Below, piece after piece: positions 24,169 through 32,998 of a stretch of DNA of 64,000 nt (position 1 is its first letter; every line of letters starts with the position of its first letter). Made by a program: the position numbers and the translations under genes. Below the pieces are notes generated by a model. The model did not search any database and had not been told where the DNA came from. It saw only the letters and a program-made list of their open reading frames with translations. This DNA comes from Sva-07 sp963828415 (GTDB lineage Bacteria; Actinomycetota; Acidimicrobiia; Acidimicrobiales; Ilumatobacteraceae). The stretch covers positions 124,001 to 188,000 of the forward strand of contig CAWHEI010000003.1 in assembly GCA_963828415.1 (NCBI GenBank), read 5' to 3'.

Positions 24169-26481
24169 TCATCTCAGCGCGGGCGGACCGTCGAGGGTGA
24201 TGCTCGTCAGCAACTCCTCTTCCTGCGCGAAGTGCAGCCGAAGGATCGCGTCGAGGGAATACAGGATCCGGCGTGCCTCGCTGCGATCCTCGTCGGCGAA
24301 GCCATCGACGGACGCGTCGTCGACGAGCCGATCGAGCAACGACGCGAGGTGGAAGATCTCCCGGTGGGTGCGGCTCATCGACGCCAGTGGATCGTTTCCG
24401 CCGAGACGTTCGGCGACCCCTGGGTAGACCTGCGATTCGTCTTCGCGCTCGTGTGGAACGACCTCCTCGGAGATCCGTGCCGCCACATCACGCAACGATG
24501 CGAGCGCAGTCGCCTCATCGGTGGTGTCCAGGATTCCCGCGACAGATCGGAGATCCTCCAGCACCGGCATCAGCGGTCCGTGTCCTTCTGCGAGCTGACG
24601 GCTCCACGAATCGGGCACCGACCCGGTGTGCCGCAGCGACCGGGGCGGGCGGAGCGCGCGCAGCGCCGTGCCAATCGCCAACACATCGATCAGCTCCTGT
24701 ACGACCGCGCCACCGACAGGTGCGAGCAGCCCGACGGCGGCGGCACCCATCCCGATCAGCGACAGGCCCATTCCGAGTAGCACGCTCTGGCGGGCGATCG
24801 CCCGCGCGCGCCTGGCAATGACGACACCGACCGCCAACCGGTCGAGTCGATCGACGATCAGCACCACGTCAGCGGCCTCTGACGACGCAGTCGCGCCTCG
24901 GGCACCCATCGCCACCCCGAGGTCGGCTGCGGCCAGCGCCGGTGCATCGTTGACACCGTCACCGACCATGACGGTGACCCCGGATCGGTTCGACGACTCG
25001 CTGCGCACCACGTCGAGCTTCTCGGCCGGGGTTCGATCGGCGAAGACCTGGTCGATCCCCAGCGACATCCCGATCGGTTCCGCCACCTCGAGTCGGTCAC
25101 CGGTCACCATCACCACCCGGTCCACACCCGAACGCCGCAACGCCCGCAACGCCGCCGCGGTGTCAGTGCGCAACTCGTCGGTGAACAGGATCAGTCCGAC
25201 CGGTTCACCATCGACGATCACGACCGTCGCGCCGCAGCCCTCCCGCCGAGCCCGACGCTCGGCGGCCACCAGCCACGGCGCTCGTTCCTCGGTGTCAATC
25301 GCTGCGAGGGCGCCGACCCACACCTCGCGCCCCCGCACGGTGCCGCCCACACCGCTCCCCGGCTGCTCGACCACTCCTTCTGGCTCGACCATCGCCACGC
25401 CTCGATCACGGGCCTCGCGGACCAGCATGGCGGCCAGCACGTGAGGCGACGCCTGTTCCACCGACGCCGCCAGAGCAAGCACGTCCGCCGCCTGGCTGCC
25501 GGGCGAGGTCGCCACCGCGACCACATGAGCGCGGCCAGCGGTCAACGTGCCCGTCTTGTCCATCAGCACGGTGCGTGTCTGCCCCATCGCTTCCAATGCC
25601 GCGCCGTCCTTGACCACAACGCCATTGCGCGCCGCGCAGGCGATCCCGGACACCACCGCCACCGGTGCCGCGAGAACCAGCGGGCACGGTGTGGCGACGA
25701 CCAGCACAGCGAGCATCCGCGTCGACTCACCCGTCAGCAGCCAGGTGGCACCCGCGATCAGGAACACCGCCGGGACGAACATCACGGCGTACCGGTCGGC
25801 CAGACGTACGAAGGGTGCGCGGCCGACGCCCGCCGACTGCACGAGCTTCACGATCCCCGCATAGGAACTCTCCGCCGCCGAGGCAGACGCCGACATCCGG
25901 AACGCTCCTCCGGCGTTCAACGATCCACTGCGCGCCGACTCACCCACGTCACGCTGCACCGACTGGGCTTCGCCGGTCAGCACCGACTCGTCGAGCACCG
26001 CCGGCTCCAGCACGGTGCCGTCGACCGGCACGACCTCGCCGGGCTTGACGAGCAGCACCTCGTCGGGCGCCACCTCGTCGACTGGAACGGTCTCGAACGA
26101 ACCATCCACCAGCCGGTGGGCAACCTTCGGCGCCAGTGACAACAACTCCGACAGCGACCGCTCCGCCCGGCGATGCGCGTATTGCTCGAGCGCGTCGCCC
26201 GACGCCACCATCAACGCCAGGATCACCCCGGCGAGCGCCTCGCCCATCGCCATCGCTGCCACCAAGGCCACCAGCGCCACGACGTCGACGGCCACTCGTC
26301 CCTCGCGCAATCGGACGACCGTGACAACCACGAGATCCACCACCACGACTCCGGACGCAACCGACCACACCGCGACGGCAAGATCGTCCGCGCCAGCAAT
26401 CCACGCAACCGCACCAGCCACCAACGCGACGGTCACGAACGGCAGCAACGCGCGGCGACAGGCCGCGACGACAGCACTCAC
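24169..26481 (-). CDS. P1B-5-type metal ATPase with C-terminal hemerythrin domain
   Basis: Metal-exporting P-type ATPase, 770 residues. No N-terminal heavy-metal domain is present. Visible parts are the actuator loop with TGE (169-171), the metal-site TPCP in membrane helix (264-267), the phosphorylation motif DKTGTLT (308-314), SPH in QASPHVL, and GDGVND further on. After the last helices, about 130 residues form a hemerythrin-like domain with His and Glu pairs (HEREDES, RTHREIFH, LHFAQEEE). This combination defines the P1B-5 group, linked in the literature to Ni and Fe transport (S. meliloti Nia) and a diiron hemerythrin tail. Downstream on the same strand are a VIT1-type transporter and a heme protein. 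Confidence 0.88.
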   Translation of the reverse strand: MSAVVAACRRALLPFVTVALVAGAVAWIAGADDLAVAVWSVASGVVVVDLVVVTVVRLREGRVAVDVVALVALVAAMAMGEALAGVILALMVASGDALEQYAHRRAERSLSELLSLAPKVAHRLVDGSFETVPVDEVAPDEVLLVKPGEVVPVDGTVLEPAVLDESVLTGEAQSVQRDVGESARSGSLNAGGAFRMSASASAAESSYAGIVKLVQSAGVGRAPFVRLADRYAVMFVPAVFLIAGATWLLTGESTRMLAVLVVATPCPLVLAAPVAVVSGIACAARNGVVVKDGAALEAMGQTRTVLMDKTGTLTAGRAHVVAVATSPGSQAADVLALAASVEQASPHVLAAMLVREARDRGVAMVEPEGVVEQPGSGVGGTVRGREVWVGALAAIDTEERAPWLVAAERRARREGCGATVVIVDGEPVGLILFTDELRTDTAAALRALRRSGVDRVVMVTGDRLEVAEPIGMSLGIDQVFADRTPAEKLDVVRSESSNRSGVTVMVGDGVNDAPALAAADLGVAMGARGATASSEAADVVLIVDRLDRLAVGVVIARRARAIARQSVLLGMGLSLIGMGAAAVGLLAPVGGAVVQELIDVLAIGTALRALRPPRSLRHTGSVPDSWSRQLAEGHGPLMPVLEDLRSVAGILDTTDEATALASLRDVAARISEEVVPHEREDESQVYPGVAERLGGNDPLASMSRTHREIFHLASLLDRLVDDASVDGFADEDRSEARRILYSLDAILRLHFAQEEELLTSITLDGPPALR

Positions 26482-26724
26482 GGGGCCAGCCTCACCGGTC
26501 GGGCCGGCCCTCGCAAGAGCCGATGGTCATCGAGGACCAGCCATTGGGTACGACCGCCCTGGACCTCGCCGCGAACCGAAACCGGGAGACGCGCCGACGG
26601 GAGCGACTCGATCGGTCGGAGGACGTTGGAGCTCCGCACGTCCGCGGACCGGCGTGGGCGGCGTTTCAGACGAGTACTGAACCTCGACGCGGCCGCCGCC
26701 TTCTGGACAAGGCATCAGAGGTGT

Positions 26725-26756
26725 CCGGACGTTCGCGGAGTTCGACGAACGTCCGG
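26725..26756 (-). terminator. Hairpin downstream of tRNA-Ala
   Basis: Arms 26725-26735 and 26746-26756 (CCGGACGTTCG and its complement) pair over 11 bp around a 10-nt loop. It starts 12 nt past the tRNA 3' end on the minus strand. No T-run follows, so termination is uncertain; processing is another option. The rest of 26482-26724 shows no gene I can support. Confidence 0.45.
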
Positions 26757-26767
26757 GAACGGACTTG

Positions 26768-26840
26768 TGGAGCTAAAGGGAATCGAACCCTTGACCTCGT
26801 CATTGCGAACGACGCGCTCTACCAACTGAGCTATAGCCCC
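26768..26840 (-). tRNA. tRNA-Ala (anticodon CGC)
   Basis: The minus strand folds as a full cloverleaf of 73 nt. The acceptor stem GGGGCTA pairs with TAGCTCC, the D arm is GCTC/GAGC with AGTTGGTA, the anticodon loop is TTCGCAA and the T arm is AAGGG/CCCTT with loop TTCGATT. Anticodon CGC reads the GCG codon, common in this GC-rich genome. The discriminator is A and CCA is not encoded. It lies 62 nt downstream of the end of a membrane protein gene on the same strand. Confidence 0.97.
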
Positions 26841-26901
26841 AAAGGCTCCGGGGAGTGTAGCGGCCGACGTTGCGAGTCGGCGCCGCAGATCGACGGATCG
26901 A

Positions 26902-27522
26902 TCAGCGCTGTTCGAGCCAGCCGTCGCCCCAGCCGGACGCTTCGCGCTGGCGCAGTTGGGCGAGGAGGTACACGTAGCCGCACAGGGCCAGGAACGAGAG
27001 CGCGAACACGTACAGCAGCACGGTGGACGACGCGCTCCACGCGAGGAACAGCGTGCAGGCCGTGGTCACCACGAGCAGGAACAGCACGTTGCTGCGCCGA
27101 CGCCGCACATCGGAACGGACCCCGGTCGGACGCGCCGGTTCGTGAGGCCGTTCCATGTGTGTCTGGCGATGCGCCGGTTCTGCGCCGCCATGGCTGCGGA
27201 AGGACGGCTGCCCGGCCCGCTCGGCCGGGCGTGGACCCGTAGAACGAGTACGCGTCGTCGTGGTGGCGCCGTGGAGCGCAGCCTGGCGGTGGTGCGGGTG
27301 GCCGGGTCGGCCGGCGGCGGCCGGGCGCTGGAGCGGCGACGGCGCCAACGGGCGACCGATCGTGCGCATCCGCGGCGTCGATGTGCTCTGCAGGGTGCTG
27401 AGCTGACGGCGGAAGTCGGTGACCGACGAGTTCGGTCGGTTGTCGACCCGGGAGCGCAACATCGGGGGGATCAGCACGGCCACCCAAGCGGCGGCGACGA
27501 CGAGGAGAACGAGTTGTGGCAT
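26902..27522 (-). CDS. Membrane protein of unknown function, three hydrophobic segments
   Basis: A 206-residue protein. One hydrophobic helix at the very N-terminus (about residues 2-20) is followed by about 120 residues of Arg-, Pro- and His-rich low complexity and then two hydrophobic helices near the C-terminus (about 146-186). The layout puts the basic middle part in the cytoplasm, if the first helix is a signal anchor. I recognise no family. ATG 27522 is used because the frame before it reads as noise. Confidence 0.6.
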   Translation of the reverse strand: MPQLVLLVVAAAWVAVLIPPMLRSRVDNRPNSSVTDFRRQLSTLQSTSTPRMRTIGRPLAPSPLQRPAAAGRPGHPHHRQAALHGATTTTRTRSTGPRPAERAGQPSFRSHGGAEPAHRQTHMERPHEPARPTGVRSDVRRRRSNVLFLLVVTTACTLFLAWSASSTVLLYVFALSFLALCGYVYLLAQLRQREASGWGDGWLEQR

Positions 27523-27655
27523 GGTCAGTGTGGAGTTGGTGCAGTCAGCAATTTGTTGGCCGAGGCCGGATTGGTTCGGATCCGATGTGCCGGATCGCTG
27601 TGTGACGATTCTACGACGATTGTGACGATGAACGCAATCATGGGTGAGACGTCGG

Positions 27656-28171
27656 TCACGTCGCGGCGCCGTCGCCGGCGGTCTCCGCGGCGCCGTCACT
27701 ACGACGGTAGACGCCCGACCGACCCCCGGTCTTCTCCCACAGGGCGAGCTCGCCGATCACCATGGCGCGGTCGGCCGACTTGCACATGTCGTACACGGTG
27801 AGCGCCGCGATGCTGCACGCGTGGAGCGCTTCCATCTCCACACCCGTGCGGTCGACGGTGTCGACGTGCACCTCGATCGCCACGAAGTCGTCGCCGATCT
27901 CGAAGTTGACCGACACCGCGCCGACCAGCAGCGGGTGACACAGCGGGATCATGTCGGAGGTGCGCTTCGCGGCCTGGATCCCGGCGACACGAGCCACCGA
28001 CAACACATCGCCCTTCTTCACCTCACGGTTCGCGATCGCCGCCGTCGTCTCGGGCTGCATGAACACCTTGCAGCGAGCGACCGCACGACGGTGCGTCGGC
28101 TCTTTCGGGGTGACATCGACCATGCGGGCGCGCCCGAGCGGGTCGAGGTGGGTGAACGACAGATCACTCAT
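27656..28171 (-). CDS. moaC: Cyclic pyranopterin monophosphate synthase MoaC
   Basis: Second step of molybdenum cofactor synthesis: converts the MoaA product to cyclic pyranopterin monophosphate in the cytoplasm; 171 residues. The family core is clear: GRARMVDVT at the start, KKGDVLSVARVAGIQAAK near 50-67, the active-site region LCHPLL near 75, and TGVEMEALHACSIAALTVYDMCKS near 108-131. ATG 28171 follows a TAACGT box by 10 nt. The short Ala/Gly tail is unremarkable. moaA and moeA lie nearby on the same strand, separated by one plus-strand gene. Confidence 0.96.
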   Translation of the reverse strand: MSDLSFTHLDPLGRARMVDVTPKEPTHRRAVARCKVFMQPETTAAIANREVKKGDVLSVARVAGIQAAKRTSDMIPLCHPLLVGAVSVNFEIGDDFVAIEVHVDTVDRTGVEMEALHACSIAALTVYDMCKSADRAMVIGELALWEKTGGRSGVYRRSDGAAETAGDGAAT

Positions 28172-28231
28172 GTGGATTCGCACGTTAGCCGGGCGTGCGA
28201 GCGCGCCACAGGCCGGGGTACCGTTCCGCCG
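28172..28231. promoter_or_regulatory. Divergent leaderless promoters, moaC and DinB-fold gene
   Basis: On the minus strand TAACGT (28182-28187) lies 10 nt before moaC; on the plus strand TACCGT (28219-28224) lies 7 nt before ATG 28232. The start codons are 60 nt apart. Confidence 0.5.
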
Positions 28232-29011
28232 ATGTCCACCGATGCTGCCTCGTCGCCCGCTGAACTGCCGTACGACCCCCACACGCACCTGCGCACCGAC
28301 GCCGTCCGCTTCCTCGAGATCGTCGCTGACCACGGATTCCACCATCCCGTCCCGTCATGTCCCGGCTGGAACTTGGGCGACCTGGCCTGGCACCTCGGTG
28401 GGGTCTGGAACCGTTGGGGCCGGATCGTCGCTGAGGGGATCACGACACTCGAGGGCGTTCAGGCGATCGGCCAACCGATGCGTCCGGCCGACGAGATGCT
28501 GCTCGACTGGGTCACCGCGGCGCACACGGCGATGTTCTCTGCGTTGGCCCGCACGAGCGACGACACCGAGGTGTGGACGTGGACCGGGTCGAATCAGCCC
28601 GAGCGCTGGGTGGAACGGCGCATGACGCAGGAGACCGCCGTTCACCGCTGGGACGCGGCGAACGCGGTCGGCATCCCCTACGAGATCCCCGTCGCCGTTG
28701 CCGCTGACGGCATCGACGAGTTCCTGATGTGGTTCGCGGCTCGCCGGGTCAGCGATGGCGCCGCCCCAGTCGGCGGCAGCGTGCATCTGCACTGCACCGA
28801 CAACGGGTCGGCGACAAACGGAGAATGGCTGGTGACACGCGTCGACGAGTCCGGGATCGACTTCACCCGCGAGCACGCCAAGGGCGACGCAGCGGTGCGT
28901 GGACGGGCGAACGATCTGCTGTTGTGGCTGTGGCGTCGCGACGCCGGCCCGGTGGAAATCATCGGAGACGCGGCAGTCGCCGAGCGCTTCCGTTTGTTCC
29001 CCACCCTGTGA
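28232..29011 (+). CDS. Maleylpyruvate isomerase/mycothiol-dependent DinB-fold protein
   Basis: A 259-residue protein of the MDMPI family (DinB-like four-helix N-terminal domain plus a C-terminal domain), common in actinobacteria and often mycothiol-dependent. The N-terminal part has VPSCPGWNLGDLAWHLGG (residues about 43-60) and the metal-binding His in QETAVHRWDA near 140, as in the family. The C-terminal part ends with the conserved GRANDLLLWLWRR. The reaction here is unknown; members isomerise or transfer thiols. It diverges from moaC. Confidence 0.85.
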   Translation: MSTDAASSPAELPYDPHTHLRTDAVRFLEIVADHGFHHPVPSCPGWNLGDLAWHLGGVWNRWGRIVAEGITTLEGVQAIGQPMRPADEMLLDWVTAAHTAMFSALARTSDDTEVWTWTGSNQPERWVERRMTQETAVHRWDAANAVGIPYEIPVAVAADGIDEFLMWFAARRVSDGAAPVGGSVHLHCTDNGSATNGEWLVTRVDESGIDFTREHAKGDAAVRGRANDLLLWLWRRDAGPVEIIGDAAVAERFRLFPTL

Positions 29012-29017
29012 ACCCGA

Positions 29018-29048
29018 ATTTCATCAGGGTTCCGACCCCTGGTGAAAT
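29018..29048. repeat. Diverged 33-nt-type palindrome, family B
   Basis: Same layout as family B, but the outer arms are ATTTCA and TGAAAT instead of ATTACA and TGTAAT, a paired change that keeps the stem. The inner part keeps GGGT and GACCCCTG. It separates the convergent ends of the DinB-fold gene and moaA. Confidence 0.75.
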
Positions 29049-30070
29049 CAGCCGCCGATCTGGCTCATCGACTTGCCAGGTCGCACGAAGTTGACCTGGT
29101 TGATGCGATGGCCGGCCCACTTTGTGGCGACGGCCGCCTCGATTCGTGCGGCGAGTTCGTCGTCGGATTCGCCGGCGCGCATCGCCGCCATCAGATCGAA
29201 CTCCTTCGTGGCGAACAGGCACGTGCGGAACTGCCCTTCGGCGGTGAGCCGCACACGATCACAATCGCCACAGAACGGCTTCGTCACGGTCGGGATCACG
29301 CCGATCGTGCCACGGTCGTCGAGGTAGCGGAATCGGTCGGCCGGCGCCGCTCCTCGCGCGGGCAGTTGTTCGAGCGGGTACACGGCGTCGATCGCCGCGA
29401 CGATTTCGTCCTGTCCGACGACCTTGTCGTTCATCCAGTGACCGTCGGCGTCGAGCGGCATGAACTCGATGAAGCGCACCTCGACGTCGCGCTCGCGTCC
29501 GAACGTGGCCAGGGCAACGATCTCGTCGTCGTTCACGCCGCGCTCGATCACGGCGTTGAGCTTGACCGGAGCGAACCCGGCCTCCTGCGCTGCTGCGATG
29601 CCATCGAGCACGCGTTCGAGTTCGTCGCGCCGTGTCATCTGATGGAACTTGGCCCGATCGAGGGTGTCGAGGCTGATGTTCACGCGTCGCAGTCCGGCGT
29701 CGCGCAACGTGTGCGCCACGAGACGAAGCGTCGCCCCGTTCGTGGTCATCGCCAGGTCGACGGGACCGTTCGGTCCTTGGATGGCGGCCAGCTTCTGGAC
29801 CAGGACCGGCAGATGCGCACGAACCGTCGGTTCGCCACCAGTGAGGCGGATCCCGCGGACGCCGTAGCGCTGCACGAAGATCCGGGCGAGGCGCTCGATC
29901 TCCTCGAACGTCATCACCTCGGAACGGGGGAGCCATTGCATCCCTTCCTCGGGCATGCAGTAGGTGCACCGGAAGTTGCACCGGTCGGTGATCGAGATCC
30001 GCAGGTCCTCGATGAGACGACCGAACGGATCGATCAACTCCTCGTGTGCGTGGTCGCTTCCCCCGGCCAT
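29048..30070 (-). CDS. moaA: GTP 3',8-cyclase MoaA
   Basis: Radical SAM enzyme that performs the first step of molybdenum cofactor synthesis from GTP; 340 residues. The radical SAM cluster motif CNFRCTYC is near residues 32-39, GGEP near 78-81, and the second, substrate-binding iron-sulfur cluster motif CGDCDRVRLTAEGQFRTC (two Cys and the third after 14 residues) near 270. The C-terminus ends in GG, required in characterised MoaA. It lies upstream of the family-B hairpin and downstream of moeA on the same strand. Confidence 0.96.
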   Translation of the reverse strand: MAGGSDHAHEELIDPFGRLIEDLRISITDRCNFRCTYCMPEEGMQWLPRSEVMTFEEIERLARIFVQRYGVRGIRLTGGEPTVRAHLPVLVQKLAAIQGPNGPVDLAMTTNGATLRLVAHTLRDAGLRRVNISLDTLDRAKFHQMTRRDELERVLDGIAAAQEAGFAPVKLNAVIERGVNDDEIVALATFGRERDVEVRFIEFMPLDADGHWMNDKVVGQDEIVAAIDAVYPLEQLPARGAAPADRFRYLDDRGTIGVIPTVTKPFCGDCDRVRLTAEGQFRTCLFATKEFDLMAAMRAGESDDELAARIEAAVATKWAGHRINQVNFVRPGKSMSQIGG

Positions 30071-30094
30071 CCGAGCAGCCTATTGACCGCCGGT

Positions 30095-30157
30095 GGTTCC
30101 CGCGCCCCTGGGCTCGGGGAACCACGCTTGTTCCCGCAGCCCTGGGCTCGGGGAACC
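30095..30157. repeat. Two tandem hairpins, palindrome family D
   Basis: GGTTCCC to GGGAACC hairpins at 30095-30123 and 30130-30157, sharing CCCTGGGCTCGGGGAACC. They lie between the end of moeA and the start of moaA on the minus strand, so they could end or tune read-through. A third copy is at 58790-58818. Confidence 0.75.
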
Positions 30158-30172
30158 TGGGTCGGTGAGCAG

Positions 30173-31378
30173 TCAGATGCTGTGGAGGAGCAGCGCGGCG
30201 ACGTCGGCGCCGGCGGGAATGCCGTCGCCGTCGGGGACCACCGCCATGGCATCGGCGAGTGCGGTGGCGGCGAGTTGGTGACTTCCCTGCGCGTCGAGCG
30301 GTCGCACGTGGTAGCGGCCATCGTCACCGAACTCACCGTTGACCCGCATGAAGTGGACCTTGCCGTCGGGCTGACGATCGAGCGCGACATCGGCGACGGC
30401 CACGATGCTGGCGCGTGTCAGCCGACGGTGTCCCATCATGCGTCGCAACGCCGGCCGGGCGAGGAGCTCGAAGCTGACGAGCGAGCTGACGGGGTTGCCG
30501 GGCAGTCCGAAGATCGGGGTGCCGTCGAGGCGTCCGAACGCGAACGGCTTGGCGGGCTTGATCGCGATCTGCATCCAGTGCATGTCGGCAATCCGACCGA
30601 GGACCGCTTTGACGACGTCGTAGTCGCCCATCGAGACACCACCGCTCGACACGATCGCATCGCACTCGGCGGCTGCTGAACGCAGAACCCGCTCGAGTTC
30701 GGCCTCGTCGTCGCGCACCACACCGAGATCGACGACCTCACAGCCCGCCTCGGCGAGCAGGGCGGCCAACATCGTCTTGTTGCTCTCGCGGATCTGGCCG
30801 ATCTCCAATGGTGATCCGTCGTCGACGAGTTCGTCACCGGTCGACAGCACCGCGACACGCGGCCGCCGGTACACGTGGACGCGAGCGGCGTTCACGCTGG
30901 CCAGCACCGCATCGACCGCCGGCGTGATCGTCGTGCCGACCTCGAACAAGAGGTCACCGACCTGCACATCGTCGCCAGCGCACCGGATCGCGGCACCAGC
31001 AGCCACGGACCTCGTGAGTCGGACGACGTCGCCGCCGATGCGCTCGGAGTCCTCCACCATCACGACGGCATCGGCGCCAGGCGGTATCGGTGCCCCCGTC
31101 ATGATGCGGATCGCCTCGCCGGCACCCAGCGCCGTGGTGGGCGCGGCGCCAGCGGCGAGTTCACCGACGACGCGCAGCTCGGCCGGGACGTTCGCCACAT
31201 CCTCGGCGCGCACCGCATAGCCGTCGACCGCGGAGTTGTCGAACGGTGGCACGACCTCGGCGGCCACGACCGCCACCGCAAGCACGAGCCCGGACGCGTC
31301 GCGTCGATCGACATCGATGACGTCGAGTGGCGGGCAGGATTCGAGCACGAACGCCTGGGCATCCTCCAACGGGGTCAC
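30173..31378 (-). CDS. moeA: Molybdopterin molybdenumtransferase MoeA
   Basis: Last step of cofactor synthesis: inserts molybdenum into adenylated molybdopterin; 401 residues, usual length. The N-terminal DNSAVDGYAVRAED motif (near 54-67), the MPT-binding VLSTGDELV (near 185), GGVSMGDYD (near 252) and FGLPGNPVSS (near 298) are all clear. GTG 31378 is used because TACCTT lies 6 nt before it; the longer GTG at 31396 would put this box inside the gene. Same strand as moaA and moaC. Confidence 0.95.
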   Translation of the reverse strand: MTPLEDAQAFVLESCPPLDVIDVDRRDASGLVLAVAVVAAEVVPPFDNSAVDGYAVRAEDVANVPAELRVVGELAAGAAPTTALGAGEAIRIMTGAPIPPGADAVVMVEDSERIGGDVVRLTRSVAAGAAIRCAGDDVQVGDLLFEVGTTITPAVDAVLASVNAARVHVYRRPRVAVLSTGDELVDDGSPLEIGQIRESNKTMLAALLAEAGCEVVDLGVVRDDEAELERVLRSAAAECDAIVSSGGVSMGDYDVVKAVLGRIADMHWMQIAIKPAKPFAFGRLDGTPIFGLPGNPVSSLVSFELLARPALRRMMGHRRLTRASIVAVADVALDRQPDGKVHFMRVNGEFGDDGRYHVRPLDAQGSHQLAATALADAMAVVPDGDGIPAGADVAALLLHSI

Positions 31379-31450
31379 GCAGGCAAGGTAGCCCACCGAT
31401 CCGGTGAGCAGCCTCTGCGGCCCACATCGATGCCTCTAGCGTGGGTGGTC
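31379..31450. promoter_or_regulatory. Divergent leaderless promoters, moeA and glycolipid-binding-like gene
   Basis: Minus strand: TACCTT (31385-31390), 6 nt before GTG 31378. Plus strand: TAGCGT (31437-31442), 8 nt before GTG 31451. Confidence 0.5.
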
Positions 31451-32008
31451 GTGTCCGACCCGCTGACCGCCTTTCCGTCCGACGGCTACACCGCCCGGTG
31501 GCGCACATGGGATCACGAGCATCTCGAGACGTTGACGTTGCGCTGGGAGAACGAAGGCTGGACCGCCACTGGCGAGGTCGGGCGCGAGGCGATCATGTAC
31601 GTGCTGCGACTCTCGGCAACCTGGCAGGCACGCCAGTTCCTGCTGTTCCGCGACCTCGACGAACCCGATCTGTGGCTCGGTGCCGATGGCAGCGGCCGGT
31701 GGGGTGAGATGAACGGCGCCCACCGCCACGATCTTGCCGGATGCAGCGACATCGGCCTCTCCGTCACCCCGTTCACCACGTCGGTCTCGATTCGGCGACT
31801 GGCGCTGGCGGTGGGCGAGGGCGCGGACGTCTCGACAGCGACGGTCGACGTCGAGACACTCGGTGTCGTCCCCGTCACCCAACGCATCGAACGACTCACT
31901 CCTCGCCGATTCCGGCGCACGATCCTCGACACGGGCGAGATCACCGAGTTCGACGTCGACGAATACGGTCTCGTGCACGACGAACCAGACGCCTACCGCA
32001 GGCTCTGA
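31451..32008 (+). CDS. Putative glycolipid-binding family protein
   Basis: A soluble protein of 185 residues resembling the putative glycolipid-binding family (PF06475): a beta-rich start with ARWRTWDHEHLETLTLRWENEGW, then LWLGADGSGRW and the ending RRTILDTGEITEFDVDEYGLVHDEPD typical of that family. Its biochemical role is not known. GTG 31451 is chosen for the TAGCGT box 8 nt upstream; ATG 31430 would lie before that box. The 96-nt gap to galU (32009-32104) shows nothing further. Confidence 0.7.
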   Translation: MSDPLTAFPSDGYTARWRTWDHEHLETLTLRWENEGWTATGEVGREAIMYVLRLSATWQARQFLLFRDLDEPDLWLGADGSGRWGEMNGAHRHDLAGCSDIGLSVTPFTTSVSIRRLALAVGEGADVSTATVDVETLGVVPVTQRIERLTPRRFRRTILDTGEITEFDVDEYGLVHDEPDAYRRL

Positions 32009-32104
32009 CATCGTTCATCGACGAACTGGATCTCGGTGGCCTGGGTCCCGCTCACCGGCACTCACGTCACCGAGATCGCGGCGGCGTGCGCCAGCCCCGC
32101 AACA

Positions 32105-32971
32105 TCACAGGTGCAGATGGCGGAGGAACTCGCGCAGGTCGGCACTCAGCTCGGGATTCGCCAGCCCGAGTTCGATCGAGGCGGTGAGGAACCCGAGCGG
32201 GGTGCCCGTGTCGAGGCGACTCTCGTCGGCGACGACCGCATGGAACGGCGCTCGCGCTGCCTGCGCCCGCAATGCGTCGGTGAGCTGCAGTTCCCCACCG
32301 CTGCCCGGCTTCAGGGCCTCGATCTCGTTCCACGCGTCGGCGGTGAGCACGTAGCGCCCGGTGAGGATGAAGTTGCTCGGAGCATCCTCGGGGGCCGGCT
32401 TCTCGACCAGGTCCCGCACGGGGATCACCCCGTCGTGAGTGAGTTCTCCGGCGGGATCGATCACGCCGTACGAGCTGACCTGCTCGCGCGGGACGTTCAC
32501 CACGGCGACGACACTGCCCTCGGTCGCCGAGCACACACCGTTCATCTGCGCCAGCAGCGCCGAGCTCGACATCAACTCGTCCGGCAACAGCACGGCAAAC
32601 GGCTCGTTCCCGACCACCTCGCGGGCACAGCCGACCGCGTGGCCGAGGCCCTTCGGGTCGTCCTGGTACACGATGTCGACGCGCCAATCGCGCCCGATTG
32701 CCCGCAGACGCTCCGCCGTGTCGGACTTCCCTTTGGCCTCGAGCGCGTCGAGCAGCGCGGCGTCCGGTGCGAAGTAGGCGTCGATCGCCGGCTTCGACCT
32801 GCTGCTCACGATCACGATGTGGTCACAGCCCGCGCCCAACGCCTCGTCGATCACGATCTGGATCGCCGGCTGGTCTCCGATCGGGAACAGCTCCTTGGGA
32901 ACGGCCTTGGTGGCGGGGAGGAAACGTGTCCCAAGACCGGCCGCGGGGATGACTGCGCTGCGTACCTGCAT
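32105..32971 (-). CDS. galU: UTP-glucose-1-phosphate uridylyltransferase
   Basis: Makes UDP-glucose from UTP and glucose 1-phosphate in the cytoplasm; 288 residues. The nucleotide-binding N-terminus AVIPAAGLGTRFLPATK runs straight into KELFPI (residues about 6-29), and the sugar-phosphate region has FAVLLPDELM near 115. The product would serve cell-wall glycans and, with galT at 41627, galactose use. ATG 32971 follows TATCGT by 7 nt. It diverges from the FmdB-like gene, only 27 nt away. Confidence 0.95.
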   Translation of the reverse strand: MQVRSAVIPAAGLGTRFLPATKAVPKELFPIGDQPAIQIVIDEALGAGCDHIVIVSSRSKPAIDAYFAPDAALLDALEAKGKSDTAERLRAIGRDWRVDIVYQDDPKGLGHAVGCAREVVGNEPFAVLLPDELMSSSALLAQMNGVCSATEGSVVAVVNVPREQVSSYGVIDPAGELTHDGVIPVRDLVEKPAPEDAPSNFILTGRYVLTADAWNEIEALKPGSGGELQLTDALRAQAARAPFHAVVADESRLDTGTPLGFLTASIELGLANPELSADLREFLRHLHL

Positions 32972-32998
32972 GGCTCGGACGATATCCTTCTTCGCTCG
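32972..32998. promoter_or_regulatory. Overlapping divergent promoters, galU and FmdB-like gene
   Basis: The minus-strand box TATCGT (32979-32984) and the plus-strand box TATCCT (32983-32988) overlap by 2 nt around GATATC. RNA polymerase could not occupy both at once, so the two genes may compete. Confidence 0.55.

Noticed and set aside
26482..26724. Small genes in the 243-nt stretch between the metal ATPase and tRNA-Ala
   Set aside because: Open frames exist, but have no start signals, no motifs and Arg-rich composition.
30071..30172. Molybdenum cofactor riboswitch between moeA and moaA
   Set aside because: The region is only 102 nt and is filled by two repeat hairpins also found elsewhere; no complex multi-stem fold is apparent.
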